Source of the DNA: Botrimarina mediterranea | Lineage (GTDB): Bacteria > Planctomycetota > Planctomycetia > Pirellulales > Lacipirellulaceae | Assembly (NCBI RefSeq): GCF_007753265.1 | Contig: NZ_CP036349.1 | Coordinates: 704,263 to 768,262, forward strand | DNA: 64,000 bases | Reading direction: 5' to 3' | Shown here: in pieces, positions 1-9,217 of the stretch | Layout of the letters: each line of letters opens with the position of its first letter | Numbering within the stretch: the stretch's first letter is position 1 | The notes under the pieces: generated by a model | The model's database searches: none | The model's input: only the letters and a program-made list of their open reading frames with translations | What the model was told of the DNA's origin: nothing | Program-made: the position numbers and the translations under genes

Positions 1-2
1 TC

Positions 3-713
3 GCCGCGCTCCTGGCGATGTTCTACGGCGCGTGCATGGGCTCGTTCTCACTCTTGAAGACGCAGCCACCGGGGCTTAACGATCCGTTGGGCCCCGTCTT
101 GCAGGTGGCGGCGTCGACTCTGAAGACTCCGGCGCTGTTCTTGTTGACGCTTGTCGTAACGCTCCCATCGCTCTACGTCGCCAACGCGCTGATCGGGTCG
201 CGGCTGACGTTGTTGGGGATGACCCGTCTGCTCACCGCGTCTATCGCCGTCAACTTAGCGGTGCTCGCGTCGCTGGGTACGATTGTGCTGTTCTTCTCAC
301 TGACGACGACGAGTTATCCGTTCGTCGTGTTGCTGAACGTCGCCGCGTTTGGCGTCGCCGGCGTGCTGGGGTTGGCGTTCTTGCTGCAGACCCTGCACCG
401 AGTGTTGACGCCGGCGCCTTCTCACGGGGTGATCCTGACCGAAGACGACTCGGCGTCGGAACACAACGATGAAGACGACGAAGCCACGCCTAGCGCGCTG
501 GAGATGCCCACGGGGCAAGTTGTCGGGGACCACACACGGCTAGTCTTCCGCTGCTGGGTCGTGTTGTTCTCGCTTGTCGGCGCCCAGATGGGTTGGGTGC
601 TGCGCCCGTTCATCGGCAACCCCGAGCAGCCGTTCGCCTTTTTCCGAGGGCGTGAATCCAATTTCTTTGCCTCCGTGCTGGGAGCGTTGCGAGAGTTGCT
701 GTTCGGTGGTTGA
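3..713 (+). CDS. Multi-spanning membrane protein, 5' end cut by window edge
   Basis: The frame is open to the first base, so the true start lies outside the window; the first internal Met is at 18. The visible 236 residues contain about four hydrophobic segments (around residues 40-60, 75-95, 105-125 and 185-205), split by an acidic loop rich in Asp/Glu near residues 145-160. The motif LRPFIGNPE near the C-terminus and FYGACMG near the N-terminus match LRPFIGSAA and LYGAAMG in the next gene, so the two are tandem paralogues. No known enzyme motif is visible. The role is unknown; an inner-membrane location is inferred from the helices. Confidence 0.75.
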   Translation, partial: AALLAMFYGACMGSFSLLKTQPPGLNDPLGPVLQVAASTLKTPALFLLTLVVTLPSLYVANALIGSRLTLLGMTRLLTASIAVNLAVLASLGTIVLFFSLTTTSYPFVVLLNVAAFGVAGVLGLAFLLQTLHRVLTPAPSHGVILTEDDSASEHNDEDDEATPSALEMPTGQVVGDHTRLVFRCWVVLFSLVGAQMGWVLRPFIGNPEQPFAFFRGRESNFFASVLGALRELLFGG

Positions 714-832
714 GAAATCGGCCGAGCGGGATGTCGGTCCGTGGTCTTGCAACCATTCCTTGCTGGTAGCCTCTGTTGAAGCCTGCCCCCTCACTGTTGC
801 AAACTGCCGACACGGTGCTGCGTGGCGAGGCG

Positions 833-1459
833 ATGGCGCCCGACCGCGGCGTTCGGTTGGTGGAACGGCTCGCTTGCGTCGTGGTGTTCGGGGGTCTTTA
901 CGGCGCCGCCATGGGGCTTTACCGCGCCTCCAACTCATTGCCGCAATGGGAGGTCCAGCTTGTCTTCTCGGCGATCAAAGCCCCGCTGCTGATCCTCGGG
1001 GCGTTCGCGGTCAGCCTGCCGACTTTCTTCGTGTTGAGCACGCTGCTCGGATTGCGGCGTGACTTCAGCCGAGCCGCCCACGCCCTGGTTACAGCACAAG
1101 CCGCAGTGGCGGTGACGCTCGCTTCACTAGCGCCCTTGACGGTGCTTCTCTACGTCTCGTCGCAGGACTACCGGACGGCGTTGTTGTTCAACGGCGCCGC
1201 GTTCGCAGTCGCCAGTGTGGCGGGGCAGTTCGTGCTGCGTCGCAACCTGCGGCCGCTGATCGCGCGCGACAGGCGGCACCGACTCTTGATGCGGTGGTGG
1301 GCGATTGCGTACGTCTTCGTCGCCGTCCAGTTAGCTTGGTTATTGCGGCCGTTCATCGGCTCAGCCGCACTAGAGGTGCAGTTCCTCCGACCGGAGGCGT
1401 GGGACAACGCCTACGTCGTCGTGGCCAGACTCGTGTGGAAGGCCCTACTCGGTTGGTAG
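833..1459 (+). CDS. Multi-spanning membrane protein, paralogue of the preceding gene
   Basis: A protein of 208 residues from ATG 833; an in-frame TTG at 776 would add 19 residues, but the similarity to the upstream paralogue begins just after 833. It has four predicted transmembrane helices with the same spacing as its neighbour and shares the G-A-x-M-G motif after the first helix and LRPFIG before the last. It lacks the acidic loop of the upstream copy. It follows the upstream gene by about 120 bp on the same strand, which suggests local duplication and co-transcription. Function is unknown; nothing visible indicates catalysis. Confidence 0.75.
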   Translation: MAPDRGVRLVERLACVVVFGGLYGAAMGLYRASNSLPQWEVQLVFSAIKAPLLILGAFAVSLPTFFVLSTLLGLRRDFSRAAHALVTAQAAVAVTLASLAPLTVLLYVSSQDYRTALLFNGAAFAVASVAGQFVLRRNLRPLIARDRRHRLLMRWWAIAYVFVAVQLAWLLRPFIGSAALEVQFLRPEAWDNAYVVVARLVWKALLGW

Positions 1460-1483
1460 CGGCTTTCCAAAGAGCTGTCGCGA

Positions 1484-1780
1484 TCAGGCCGTGGCGCTGG
1501 GGCCCGCCATCGCCTTCTTGATGAGGCCGCCGATGATCGTCAGCAGCGCGCCGGCGCCAGCGCCAACGCCGGCTTCGGCGCCGTAGCCAGCATTGGCGAG
1601 CAGTTCTTGAATCTGCGGGATCAGTTGCGCTAACTGAGCGCCGCCAGCGCCGCCGATCGCACCGAGCACCGTCGCCAGAATCTTGTCCACCGGCAACTTC
1701 TTGAGCACCGCCCCGATGACGTTGCCACCCGCCGCGCCGCTCACCAACTGGATGATCAGAGAGATGATCGCAGGACTCAT
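1484..1780 (-). CDS. Small Gly/Ala-rich hydrophobic protein
   Basis: A protein of 98 residues starting MSPAIISLIIQLVSGAAGG. The frame is open for 59 more codons upstream, but this ATG is preceded by GAGGCGACC, a reasonable ribosome binding site, and the upstream extension is low-quality sequence. The protein has two or three glycine-rich hydrophobic stretches (residues 1-30, 35-55, 70-92) and resembles the small Gly-rich hydrophobic proteins commonly annotated as hypothetical in planctomycetes. It converges with the membrane-protein pair, with only 24 bp between the stop codons. No function can be assigned. Confidence 0.65.
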   Translation of the reverse strand: MSPAIISLIIQLVSGAAGGNVIGAVLKKLPVDKILATVLGAIGGAGGAQLAQLIPQIQELLANAGYGAEAGVGAGAGALLTIIGGLIKKAMAGPSATA

Positions 1781-2020
1781 CGTGGTCGCCTCGCCCAAAT
1801 GAGAAGAGAAGGGCGGCGTCGAGACATCGCGACGCGTGTCTCCGCCGCTAGCAGCGCAGGATAGTTCCCCCGACCCGTGGGGGGGAAGAAAAACTTCGCT
1901 GAAGGGGAGCCAAATCTGGGAGGAACTGCTGCTGGCCGCAGGTTTTGGCGTCGGCATTCCACATACTTGTCCGGTTTGCTATCAGGCATCTCTCCCTGCT
2001 CGCCTGCCGCGAGACCGCCC

Positions 2021-3049
2021 GTGTTTATCCATGTGCTCTTGCTGACCGCCCTCCTAGCGTGTGTGGCTCCGCGCGCCTGGGGTGACGACACGAGCGGCGT
2101 GGCTTGGGCGGGCTGGCTCGATGAAGCCGAGGTTTGGCAGGCAGCCGACAACCTCGCCACCCAGGAGCCGGCACGACTGCCTCCGACCGAGCCCGCCGCC
2201 GGGCTGCGGGTGCTTGAACCGGCGGCGAGGCCGATCTTCGAGCGGACGCCGCGCGACACGGCGAGCTCGGGCCGTGTTGTGCGCTACGAGGCGGCGATTG
2301 GCGATCGCGCGACGCACGACCTCTTCGCGGCCCACGGCATCCGTGGCGAGTTGATCGCCGTCCCGATCAAGGCCGGCGCTCAGGCGGACTCGAAAGTCGA
2401 CAAGTACTCGGCGCGCGTCGCGGCGTTCTTCGTTGGCGACGAGGCGACCCCTGGACCCGACGAGGCGATGGTCGTGCGCTACGACGTGCCGGTCGAAGAG
2501 ATCGGCTTGCACACGCAGCTCGCCCCGCTCGGCGGCGAGATCATCGAGCCCGGCGCCCTGCGCCTGCCGGAGGTGCGGTTCTTCCAGCCGAAGGCCCGGA
2601 TCTATTCGGACCTCAAGCGGAACAACGACAGCGAGTTCGACATGTTCGACGACGGCGCGCTCTTGGCGTCGCTCGACGTGGTGGAGTTCTACTTCCCAAT
2701 GCCACTCATCACCGAGCGTTTCGCCCGCGCGATGGGCCGACCGAGCCACCTCAGCGGCCTCGGCTGGCGACTGGGAGGCACCGTGGGCCTGGGCATCACG
2801 ACGGCCGTATCGAGCAACGACAATGCGTCCAGCGCGCCGATCTCCACGCTCTCGGCCGGCATCCGCTACGACTTCCCCCTGGGTCGCCCGTCGGCGGAAG
2901 TGCTGGCGACGCGCGACTGTCGCCTCGACGAGCGCACGCGCGTCGGCATCGAAGGGGGCGTCCAGGGCGGGCTCTCGACCGACGAGGACCTTGAGGACTC
3001 GACGGACTTGGGGGTTTACCTGGGGATACTCGTGAACACGCCGTGGTGA
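2021..3049 (+). CDS. Secreted or outer-membrane protein of unknown function
   Basis: The frame opens at 1877, but the first 48 codons are low-complexity. From GTG 2021 the product begins with a convincing signal peptide (hydrophobic run VLLLTALLACVAP, cleavage likely after AWG) and has about 342 residues; GTG 2033 is an alternative start. The middle part is a mixed alpha/beta region without recognisable motifs. The last 100 residues contain repeated short Gly-rich beta-like segments (GWRLGGTVGLGI, TLSAGIRYDF, RVGIEGGVQGG, DLGVYLGILV), reminiscent of outer-membrane strands. The gene converges with the Uma2 gene across a palindrome. The secreted location is inferred; the function is unknown. 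Confidence 0.65.
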   Translation: MFIHVLLLTALLACVAPRAWGDDTSGVAWAGWLDEAEVWQAADNLATQEPARLPPTEPAAGLRVLEPAARPIFERTPRDTASSGRVVRYEAAIGDRATHDLFAAHGIRGELIAVPIKAGAQADSKVDKYSARVAAFFVGDEATPGPDEAMVVRYDVPVEEIGLHTQLAPLGGEIIEPGALRLPEVRFFQPKARIYSDLKRNNDSEFDMFDDGALLASLDVVEFYFPMPLITERFARAMGRPSHLSGLGWRLGGTVGLGITTAVSSNDNASSAPISTLSAGIRYDFPLGRPSAEVLATRDCRLDERTRVGIEGGVQGGLSTDEDLEDSTDLGVYLGILVNTPW

Positions 3050-3069
3050 CGCCAGCCCCAGCCTAGCGG

Positions 3070-3134
3070 GTAGGGTGGGTTGCAACCCACCGAGAGCTGG
3101 CGTCCGCTTCGCGATGGGTCACGACCCACCCTAC
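3070..3134. repeat. Palindromic intergenic repeat
   Basis: Arms GTAGGGTGGGT and ACCCACCCTAC flank a spacer containing two smaller inverted segments (TTGCAACCCACC, TGGGTCACGACC). It sits between two convergent genes and could fold into a long hairpin in transcripts from either side. Confidence 0.8.
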
Positions 3135-3152
3135 CGACTACCAATTCGCAAC

Positions 3153-3752
3153 TTAGCGCGGCAAGGAACTCTTGAGCAACTCTGCCAGCGTTAGTGCAAA
3201 TCCCGGCAGCAGGGGTGACTCGTACGACACTTCCGCGCCAATCACCTGCACATCATCGCCGCGGAAGACCGTGAGCTCGCGCGTGAAGCGGTCGATTACC
3301 CAGTACTCTTGCACGCCCGCGGCGGCGTACTCGGCTCGCTTATCGACGTAATCGCGGCGGCGATCGCGGCTCGACTCCGAAACGAACTCAATCGCGATCG
3401 ATGGAACATCGCTGTCGGGATCAAACGCGGCGCCATGACCGACCCAGATCGCCCGGTCGGCACGCCTCCGATTCTCTCCGCAACGGATTTCTTGCTCCGG
3501 TGCAGTGCCATTGAGACAACTGCCCGACGGATGTTGCTCCTGGTATCGATACAGCAGATGGCCCAAGTAATCGTTGGGAGAACGTTCACCAAAGCCGGGA
3601 GGAGGGGCCACAATTAGGACTCCGTTGACGAGTTCGTAGCGGTAGTCGGGCTCCCAATCCTCAACGGCGTCATACTCCGCGGGTGTCAGTAGCATGCCAT
3701 TGCACTCGGGGCCGAGCGCGGGCGGCGGGGCGGCGAGGTCGGCAAGGGTCAT
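3153..3752 (-). CDS. Uma2 family (DUF820) PD-(D/E)XK endonuclease-like protein
   Basis: A protein of 199 residues with the Uma2 layout: N-terminal YRYELVNGVLIVAPPP (family motif with Glu40), RRADRAIWVG with Asp99, then IAIEFVSESSRDRRRDY with Glu122 and the following KRAEYAAAGVQEYWVID. These fit the PD-(D/E)XK nuclease fold. The Lys usual in the catalytic E-x-K is replaced here (E-F-V), so activity is uncertain. Families of this kind are highly multiplied in cyanobacteria and planctomycetes and their biological role is not settled. It is a single gene convergent with the secreted protein; start ATG 3752. Confidence 0.85.
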   Translation of the reverse strand: MTLADLAAPPPALGPECNGMLLTPAEYDAVEDWEPDYRYELVNGVLIVAPPPGFGERSPNDYLGHLLYRYQEQHPSGSCLNGTAPEQEIRCGENRRRADRAIWVGHGAAFDPDSDVPSIAIEFVSESSRDRRRDYVDKRAEYAAAGVQEYWVIDRFTRELTVFRGDDVQVIGAEVSYESPLLPGFALTLAELLKSSLPR

Positions 3753-3851
3753 GGCAACAGTCCCCGAGAAAGGTCAGACCTCTCTATTCTCGCCCGGAAT
3801 GGCCGCTGGGTCAAAGCGAACCTAGAAGTTCGTGTGCCACAATAGAGGACA

Positions 3852-3925
3852 GAGCCGGGTTGCGTTAGCTCCCGGAGTTAGCGTTGGTCGGCGCTTCGAC
3901 TCCGGGAGCTTACGCAACCCGGCTC
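3852..3925. repeat. Long intergenic hairpin repeat
   Basis: Arms of 27 bp (3852-3878 and 3899-3925), beginning GAGCCGGGTTGCGT, match with one mismatch around a 20-nt loop. The repeat lies between the small membrane protein and the Uma2 gene. CTTTT follows on the + strand, so it could act as a terminator in that direction. Confidence 0.85.
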
Positions 3926-3948
3926 CTTTTCAATGATCATGCTTGAAC

Positions 3949-4179
3949 TCAGGCGTCTTGACTCGCTTCGCTTTCAACGGTGGCACAGCGCCTCAGAATC
4001 AAATGCCAAATGACACCACTTGCTACGGCGATCAGTACGACGAAGGCGCCCCGGACGGGTTGTTCGGCGTAGAATGCCACACCGTCATGCTTAAAGAAGT
4101 CCCAGATTGCATACCCCATATCGAGCACGCAAAACGCGAACACCAAGGCCGTGGCTACGCGTAGAGCAATAGGGCGCAT
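3949..4179 (-). CDS. Small two-helix membrane protein
   Basis: A protein of 76 residues with two predicted transmembrane helices (about residues 5-25 and 43-63) separated by a short charged loop ([17 protein letters not shown]). The start codon lies 9 bp after the acs stop and AAGG precedes it, so co-transcription with acs is likely. No family is recognised. Because the gene is small and unsupported by motifs, its reality rests on the clean membrane topology and the operon spacing. Confidence 0.55.
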   Translation of the reverse strand: MRPIALRVATALVFAFCVLDMGYAIWDFFKHDGVAFYAEQPVRGAFVVLIAVASGVIWHLILRRCATVESEASQDA

Positions 4180-4188
4180 ACCTTCGAC

Positions 4189-6165
4189 TTACTCCTCATC
4201 CTGCCGCAAACTCGCCAGCACGCTGTAATCCTCCAGCGTGCTCGTGTCGCCGACCGCTTCTTTACCGGCGGCGATGTCGCGCAGGAGGCGGCGCATGATC
4301 TTGCCGCTGCGGGTCTTGGGGAGCGTGTTGGTGAAGCGGATGTCGTCGGGTTGGGCTAGCGCGCCGATCTCTTTGCGGACGTGCTTCTTGAGTTCGTCTC
4401 GTAGCTCGTCGCTTGGTGGGGCGTTCTTGAGCGTCACGAAGACGGCGACCGCCTCGCCCTTGAGCTCGTGCGGCCTGCCGACGGCGGCGGCCTCGGCGAC
4501 GGCGGGGTGCGAGACCAGAGCGGACTCGATCTCGATCGTTGAGAGCCGGTGGCCCGAGACGTTCAGCACGTCGTCGATACGGCCCATGATCCAGTAGTAG
4601 CCGTCCTTGTCACAACGCGCGTTGTCGCCGGCGAGGTACTTGCCGGGGACCTTCGACCAGTAGACTTCCTGATAACGCTCCGGGTCGTTCCAGATGCCGC
4701 GGAGCATGCCGGGCCAGGGGTGGGCGATGGTGAGCATTCCGCCCTGGTCGGGGCCGCACTCGTCGCCCACCTCGTCGATGATCTTTGGGATGACGCCCGG
4801 CAGCGGCTTGGTGCAGCTCCCCGGCTTGGTGGCGATGGCGCCGGGCAGCGGCGACATCATGATGCCGCCCGTCTCGGTCTGCCACCACGTATCGACGATC
4901 GGGCAACGCTCGCCGCCGATCTTGCGGTGGTACCACATCCACGCCTCGGGATTGATCCCTTCGCCGACCGAACCGAGCACACGCAATGAGCTCAGGTCGT
5001 GCTTGTCGACGTAGTCGTCACCCCACTTGATGAACGCGCGGATCGCGGTGGGCGCCGTGTAGAAGAGCGTGACGTTGTACTTGTCGATGATCTCCCAGAA
5101 GCGGTCTTTGTCTGGGTAGTCGGGCGCGCCCTCGTAGAGGACGCACGTCGCGCCGGCGGCGAGGGGGCCGTAGGTGACGTAGCTGTGGCCGGTGATCCAG
5201 CCGCAGTCGGCGGTGCACCAGTAAACGTCTCCTTCGCGGTGGTCGAAGACCCACTCGAAGGTCTTCTTCGACCACAGCGTGTAACCAGCGGTCGTGTGAA
5301 GAATGCCCTTCGGTTTGCCGGTCGATCCCGATGTGTAGAGGATGAACAGCGGCGCCTCGCTGTCCATCGGTTCGGCGGGGCAGTCGTCCGAGGCGTTGCG
5401 CGTCAGCTCTCGCCACCAGTAGTCGCGTCCGGGCGTCCAGTGGACGGCTTCGTTGACGCGGTCGAGCACGATGCAGTGCTTGACGGTCGGGCTCTTCTTG
5501 AGCGCCTCATCAACGGTCTGCTTGAGTGGAAGCACTTTGCCGCGGCGCCAGGCGGCGTCGGCGGTGATGATGGCGACGGCGCCGGCGTCGTTGTTACGGT
5601 CGGCGATCGCCTCGGCGCTGAAGCCGCCGAAGATCACCGAGTGGACCGCCCCGATCCGCGCGCAGCCGAGCATCGCGATCACAAGCTCGGGAACCATCGG
5701 CATGTAGATCGAGACGCGGTCCCCCTTCTGAATGCCTAGGCTCTTCAGCGCGTTGGCGAATTTGCAGACGTGCTTGTGAAGCTGCACGTAACTGATGCGG
5801 CGGGTGTCGCCGGGCTCGCCTTCCCAGAGCAACGCGATGCGGTCGCCGTTGCCCTCGGCGATGTGCTTGTCGAGGCAGTTGTACGACGCGTTGGTTTTGC
5901 CGCCGACAAACCACTCGGCCACTTGAGGCTGGCTCTGCGGCTCGTCCCAGCGGAGCGTCTCGGTGAAAGGCTCGAACCAGTGCAGCTCTTCACGGCCCAC
6001 CTTTTCCCAGAAGGCGACGGGGTCGGCGGCGACTTCGTTCCAGAGGGCCTCGTAGTCGGCGAGCGACGGAATCCGCGCCTTCGCGGAGAACTCCGCCGAG
6101 GGGGGGAACAGGCGGTCCTCGTGCATCACCGTATCGATCGCGCCCAAACGTGCCGCGTCAGCCAT
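4189..6165 (-). CDS. acs: Acetyl-CoA synthetase (AMP-forming)
   Basis: A protein of 658 residues, the usual Acs length. It converts acetate, ATP and CoA to acetyl-CoA, AMP and PPi through acetyl-AMP. Visible motifs are the ATP-binding loop [15 protein letters not shown] near residue 277, [10 protein letters not shown] in the core, [13 protein letters not shown], and the C-terminal RSGKIMRR near residue 622, whose Lys is catalytic and is the regulatory acetylation site in Acs enzymes. The open frame extends 28 codons further, but ATG 6165 follows GGAGAAG at good spacing and gives the canonical N-terminus. No deacetylase or acetyltransferase gene lies nearby. A small membrane protein gene follows in the same transcription direction. 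Confidence 0.97.
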   Translation of the reverse strand: MADAARLGAIDTVMHEDRLFPPSAEFSAKARIPSLADYEALWNEVAADPVAFWEKVGREELHWFEPFTETLRWDEPQSQPQVAEWFVGGKTNASYNCLDKHIAEGNGDRIALLWEGEPGDTRRISYVQLHKHVCKFANALKSLGIQKGDRVSIYMPMVPELVIAMLGCARIGAVHSVIFGGFSAEAIADRNNDAGAVAIITADAAWRRGKVLPLKQTVDEALKKSPTVKHCIVLDRVNEAVHWTPGRDYWWRELTRNASDDCPAEPMDSEAPLFILYTSGSTGKPKGILHTTAGYTLWSKKTFEWVFDHREGDVYWCTADCGWITGHSYVTYGPLAAGATCVLYEGAPDYPDKDRFWEIIDKYNVTLFYTAPTAIRAFIKWGDDYVDKHDLSSLRVLGSVGEGINPEAWMWYHRKIGGERCPIVDTWWQTETGGIMMSPLPGAIATKPGSCTKPLPGVIPKIIDEVGDECGPDQGGMLTIAHPWPGMLRGIWNDPERYQEVYWSKVPGKYLAGDNARCDKDGYYWIMGRIDDVLNVSGHRLSTIEIESALVSHPAVAEAAAVGRPHELKGEAVAVFVTLKNAPPSDELRDELKKHVRKEIGALAQPDDIRFTNTLPKTRSGKIMRRLLRDIAAGKEAVGDTSTLEDYSVLASLRQDEE

Positions 6166-6565
6166 CGCCGCTTCTCCGAGAGATAAGGGGGAAAGGAGAG
6201 AGAGCGAGTCTATCCGCGGGGGAGGGTTAGTTCCAACCACGGGGCGCAATTGGGAGAAGGAGATGCGGGGATGGCGGGGTGCTGGGGATAGTCGCGTTGG
6301 CTGTTCGGGCCGGCGGTGCGAGGCGGGCCACCAAGCGAGGGGATGGTGGGGATGGAGCCATCAAGGGGCGAACCGGGGCGGCTAGTCATTAGCTTCCTCA
6401 AAAATAGAACGGCCGGTGGAGGCAATCGCCTCCACCGGCCGTTCTATTTCTTTATCTTTCTGAGATCAGGCGAATTGGTGGAAGTGGTCAGCAGCCCGAC
6501 CCCGCCATCCCCAATATCTCCCCGTTCTACGTATCTCCTTTCCTGCAATCGACTCACCACAGTGG
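6166..6565. other. Intergenic region between amtB and acs
   Basis: A 400-bp gap holding the strong hairpin at 6403-6448 and otherwise no supported gene. The part next to acs (6166-6400) presumably carries the acs promoter on the minus strand, but no convincing -35/-10 pair was found by eye. Confidence 0.6.
6403..6448 (-). terminator. Perfect 21-bp stem terminator after amtB
   Basis: A 21-bp perfect stem (AATAGAACGGCCGGTGGAGGC and its complement) with a 4-nt AATC loop. On the minus strand, the transcription direction of amtB, the stem ends in ATTTTTG. The + strand side is followed by TTTCTTTATCTTTC, so it may work in both directions. Confidence 0.85.
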
Positions 6566-8029
6566 TCAGAGCAGGTAGCCCTCTTCTTCGTGGTCGGCCA
6601 GGTCGAGGCCGCGGCGTTCGCCTTCTTCGTCGATGCGGAGGCCGGTGATCGCCTTCACCACTTGGAGGATCACGAAGGTGCCGACAATGCTGAACAGCCA
6701 CGTCACGGCCGTTGCGCAGAGCTGGCCTCCGAGCACCGACTCGCCGTACGAGCCGGCTTCGATCAGGCCCAGCGGCTTGCCCTCGCCGATGTCCCACGCC
6801 GCGCGGGTCGCGAAGACACCCGTCAAAACTGCGCCGAGCGTGCCGCCGACGCCGTGAACGCCGAAGGCGTCGAGCGCGTCGTCGTAGCCGAACTTGTTCT
6901 TGAGCGTCACGGCATACGCACAGAGGAGGCCAGCCGCGGCGCCCATGATGAGACCCGACATGGGCGAGACGAAGCCCGCTGCGGGCGTCACGCACACGAG
7001 CCCGGCGACCGCGCCCGACGCGGCGCCGAGGACGCTCGGTTTGCCGCGGGTGAGCCACTCGTAAGCGGCCCAAGCGAGCACGCCGGCCGCGGCGCCGAAG
7101 TGCGTGACGACGAAGGCGCTACTGGCGAGGTGGTCCGAGGCCAGCTCGCTGCCGGCGTTGAAGCCGAACCAGCCGACCCACAGCATGCCGGCGCCGATCG
7201 CGGTGTAGGTTAGGTTGTGGGGACGCATGTCCTCGAGTCCGAATCCCTTGCGCCGGCCGAGGAGCATCGCACACACGAGAGCCGAGACGCCCGAGCTGAT
7301 GTGGACGACCGTGCCGCCGGCAAAGTCGAGGGCGCCGTTGCCCCACGAGTGCTCGCCGCCGTACGCAAGAATGCCGCCGTCCCACACCCAGTGGCAGAGC
7401 GGGCAGTAGATGAGCGTCCCCCAGAGGATGCTGAAGAGGACCATCGCCGAGAACTTCATCCGCTCGGCGAAGGCGCCGCAGATCAGCGCGGGGGTGATGA
7501 TGAAGAACATCCCCTGGAAGACCATGTGGGTCAGCGTGGGGATTTTCACTTCGCCACCAAACATCGGCTCGATTGCGGCGCCCGCTTCGGCGTCCCACGT
7601 GCGGGCGACGCCGTTCATGAACAGGTACTCGCCGTTGCCGATGTAGGGGCCGTCGCCGCCAAAAGCGAGTGAGTAGCCGTACAGGGCCCAGAGGACCGTC
7701 ATCAGACCCATCAGGAAGATGCACTGCATCAGGATGCTGAGGATGTTCTTCCGCCGCACGAGGCCGCCGTAGAACATGGCCAAGCCCGGGACGGTCATAA
7801 ACAGGACCAGGGCGGCCGAAGTGAGCATCCAGGCGTTGTGCCCGGCGAGCTGGGCGGCGGCGACGCCTTCGGCGAGTTCTTCGACCGTGGGGGGCGCCGT
7901 GGCCTCCTCTTGGGCGAGGGCGGGGCCCGCCAGGATCGCCAGCGAGGCGAGGATTCCGAGTCCCAATAGGGTCAAACGCGGTAGGGCCAAACGCGGTCCC
8001 CGAGCCATCCAAGCCTTTACTTGGGCCAT
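6566..8029 (-). CDS. amtB: Ammonium transporter (Amt/MEP/Rh family)
   Basis: A protein of 487 residues with an N-terminal signal peptide (cleavage near ALAQEE, residue 40), then eleven or so hydrophobic helices. Family marks include NAWMLTSAALVLFMTVPGLAMFYGG at the first core helix (split over the membrane), FAERMKFSA, DFAGGTVVHISSG with the first pore His near residue 242, and DAFGVHGVGG with the second pore His near residue 390. Both twin-His residues are thus present, consistent with conduction of ammonium. The C-terminal cytoplasmic tail (about 30 residues, LRIDEEGERRGLDLADHEE) matches the regulatory tail of the family. The usual partner glnB/glnK is not adjacent. Confidence 0.96.
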   Translation of the reverse strand: MAQVKAWMARGPRLALPRLTLLGLGILASLAILAGPALAQEEATAPPTVEELAEGVAAAQLAGHNAWMLTSAALVLFMTVPGLAMFYGGLVRRKNILSILMQCIFLMGLMTVLWALYGYSLAFGGDGPYIGNGEYLFMNGVARTWDAEAGAAIEPMFGGEVKIPTLTHMVFQGMFFIITPALICGAFAERMKFSAMVLFSILWGTLIYCPLCHWVWDGGILAYGGEHSWGNGALDFAGGTVVHISSGVSALVCAMLLGRRKGFGLEDMRPHNLTYTAIGAGMLWVGWFGFNAGSELASDHLASSAFVVTHFGAAAGVLAWAAYEWLTRGKPSVLGAASGAVAGLVCVTPAAGFVSPMSGLIMGAAAGLLCAYAVTLKNKFGYDDALDAFGVHGVGGTLGAVLTGVFATRAAWDIGEGKPLGLIEAGSYGESVLGGQLCATAVTWLFSIVGTFVILQVVKAITGLRIDEEGERRGLDLADHEEEGYLL

Positions 8030-8230
8030 TTTTTCGCCGCCTAGCTGAGTTGTAAGGGTTAGTAACCCGCGGGCCGTTTAAGGACCGACCCCGGTCCGCC
8101 TGTTGGGTCGCTATCTTGGGCGGCGCCGGCGAGAGTTGCAACAGACCCGCCCGCCAAACTGCCGATGTATTTGGGTCTTCCCCGCCCGCCCCGGAGCCGG
8201 TATCCTGCGGGGCTCGCGAAACTCTCTAGT

Positions 8231-8259
8231 TTGACAGAGGGGCCGCGACGGCCAATACC
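8231..8259 (+). promoter_or_regulatory. Candidate sigma-70 type promoter for rpmI-rplT
   Basis: A consensus -35 hexamer TTGACA (8231-8236) is followed after exactly 17 nt by AATACC (8254-8259), a weak -10 match (3 of 6). The rpmI ATG lies 21 nt downstream, with GGAG just before it. The call rests on spacing and the perfect -35; planctomycete promoter consensus is not well known. Confidence 0.4.
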
Positions 8260-8280
8260 GCCCGGCCCTGGAGCCGCAAA

Positions 8281-8484
8281 ATGCCCAAGCAAAAGACCCA
8301 CAAAGCAACCAAGAAGCGGTTCCGTCTGACCGCTTCCGGCAAGGCGAAGCACCGCCACGCCGGCACGAGCCACCTTGCGGCCCGCATGAGCCAAAAGCGG
8401 AAGCGCAACCTGCGTGGCACGACGACCACGACCGACAGCCACTCGAAGAAGATCGCCGAAGTGCTGGCCGGAAATAGCTACTGA
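8281..8484 (+). CDS. rpmI: 50S ribosomal protein L35
   Basis: A protein of 67 residues, the usual bL35 length, with the family start MPKQKTHKATKKRFRLTASG and the basic stretch RHAGTSHLAARMSQKRKRNLR. It is part of the large ribosomal subunit. It precedes rplT by about 150 bp in the conserved order. The infC gene that usually lies upstream is absent; the divergently transcribed amtB takes that place. Confidence 0.97.
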   Translation: MPKQKTHKATKKRFRLTASGKAKHRHAGTSHLAARMSQKRKRNLRGTTTTTDSHSKKIAEVLAGNSY

Positions 8485-8485
8485 C

Positions 8486-8540
8486 GAGGGGCTGAGGGGC
8501 TAAGGGATTTTTCCCTAACCCCTCAGCCCCTTAGCCCCTC
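8486..8540. repeat. Inverted repeat between rpmI and rplT
   Basis: GAGGGGCTGAGGGGCTAAGG is followed by its imperfect inverse ending CCCCTTAGCCCCTC around a TTTTT centre. It could form a hairpin in the rpmI-rplT transcript, either attenuating it or acting as an inert repeat. Confidence 0.75.
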
Positions 8541-8631
8541 AGATCCTCACCCACGTCACCCAGCAAGCCGGGCGTAAAAACAGCGGACTGATCTCCGCGG
8601 CCTGGGCTGTGCACAATCCGGAGTCCCCACG

Positions 8632-9051
8632 ATGCGGACAACCAACGCACCAGCGCGTCACAAGCGTAAGAAGCGGATTTTCAAGGCGGCTAAGGGCAAC
8701 GTCGGCGCCCGCGGCAATTGCCTCCGCACAGCGTCCGAGACCGTCGTTCGGTCGGGCGCTTACTCGTACCGCGACCGTAAGGTCCGCGCCCGCGAGTTTC
8801 GCCGCCTCTGGATCACGCGTCTGAACGCGGCCTGCCGGATGCGCGGCCGCCGCTACAGCGAGTTCATCGCCGCCCTCCACGAAGTGGGCATCGGCCTGGA
8901 TCGCAAGAGCCTCTCCGAGATGGCCATCAACGACGCCGCCGCGTTCGACGTCGTGTTCGCCCAGTGCGAGACGGTCATGAAGAAGAAGGACGACGATCGC
9001 AAGGCCCGCGAGGCCAAGGAAAAGCAGGCCCGCGAAGCGGCTGCGGTCTGA
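8632..9051 (+). CDS. rplT: 50S ribosomal protein L20
   Basis: A protein of 139 residues. The first 115 match bL20 ([56 protein letters not shown]). The remaining 22 residues form a highly charged Lys/Glu/Arg/Ala tail ([20 protein letters not shown]) beyond the usual 117-120 residue length. L20 binds 23S rRNA early in large-subunit assembly. The tail is probably helical and surface-exposed; its role is unknown. Start ATG 8632. Confidence 0.97.
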   Translation: MRTTNAPARHKRKKRIFKAAKGNVGARGNCLRTASETVVRSGAYSYRDRKVRAREFRRLWITRLNAACRMRGRRYSEFIAALHEVGIGLDRKSLSEMAINDAAAFDVVFAQCETVMKKKDDDRKAREAKEKQAREAAAV

Positions 9052-9079
9052 GCGATTTCTCGGCGCAGCCGAAGTGGAT

Positions 9080-9177
9080 CCCCTTCCCCTTGATGGAGAG
9101 GGGCTAGGGGAGGGGTGAAACCCGGGTACCCGATTCGCCCCTCGCCTATCCGTGTTCCTCCTTTAAAGAGGACGGGG
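9080..9177. repeat. Imperfect inverted repeat between rplT and pheS
   Basis: A GC-rich arm beginning CCCCTTCCCCTTGATGGAGA and including GAGGGGTGAA faces TTCGCCCCTC...AGAGGACGGGG. Pairing is imperfect but extends over about 40 nt on each side. Confidence 0.55.
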
Positions 9178-9217
9178 ATTCTCCAGGCGCGCCATCACCT
9201 GGTTCTTGTGCGTGCCC

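Noticed and set aside
2054..3085. 343-residue open frame on the minus strand
   Set aside because: Arg/Val/Glu-rich shadow of the secreted protein at 2021-3049, which has a signal peptide; no motif or start signal.
8485..8631. Ribosomal-leader attenuator controlling rplT
   Set aside because: The hairpin is an intergenic repeat type seen elsewhere in this window; no L20-binding pseudoknot could be recognised.
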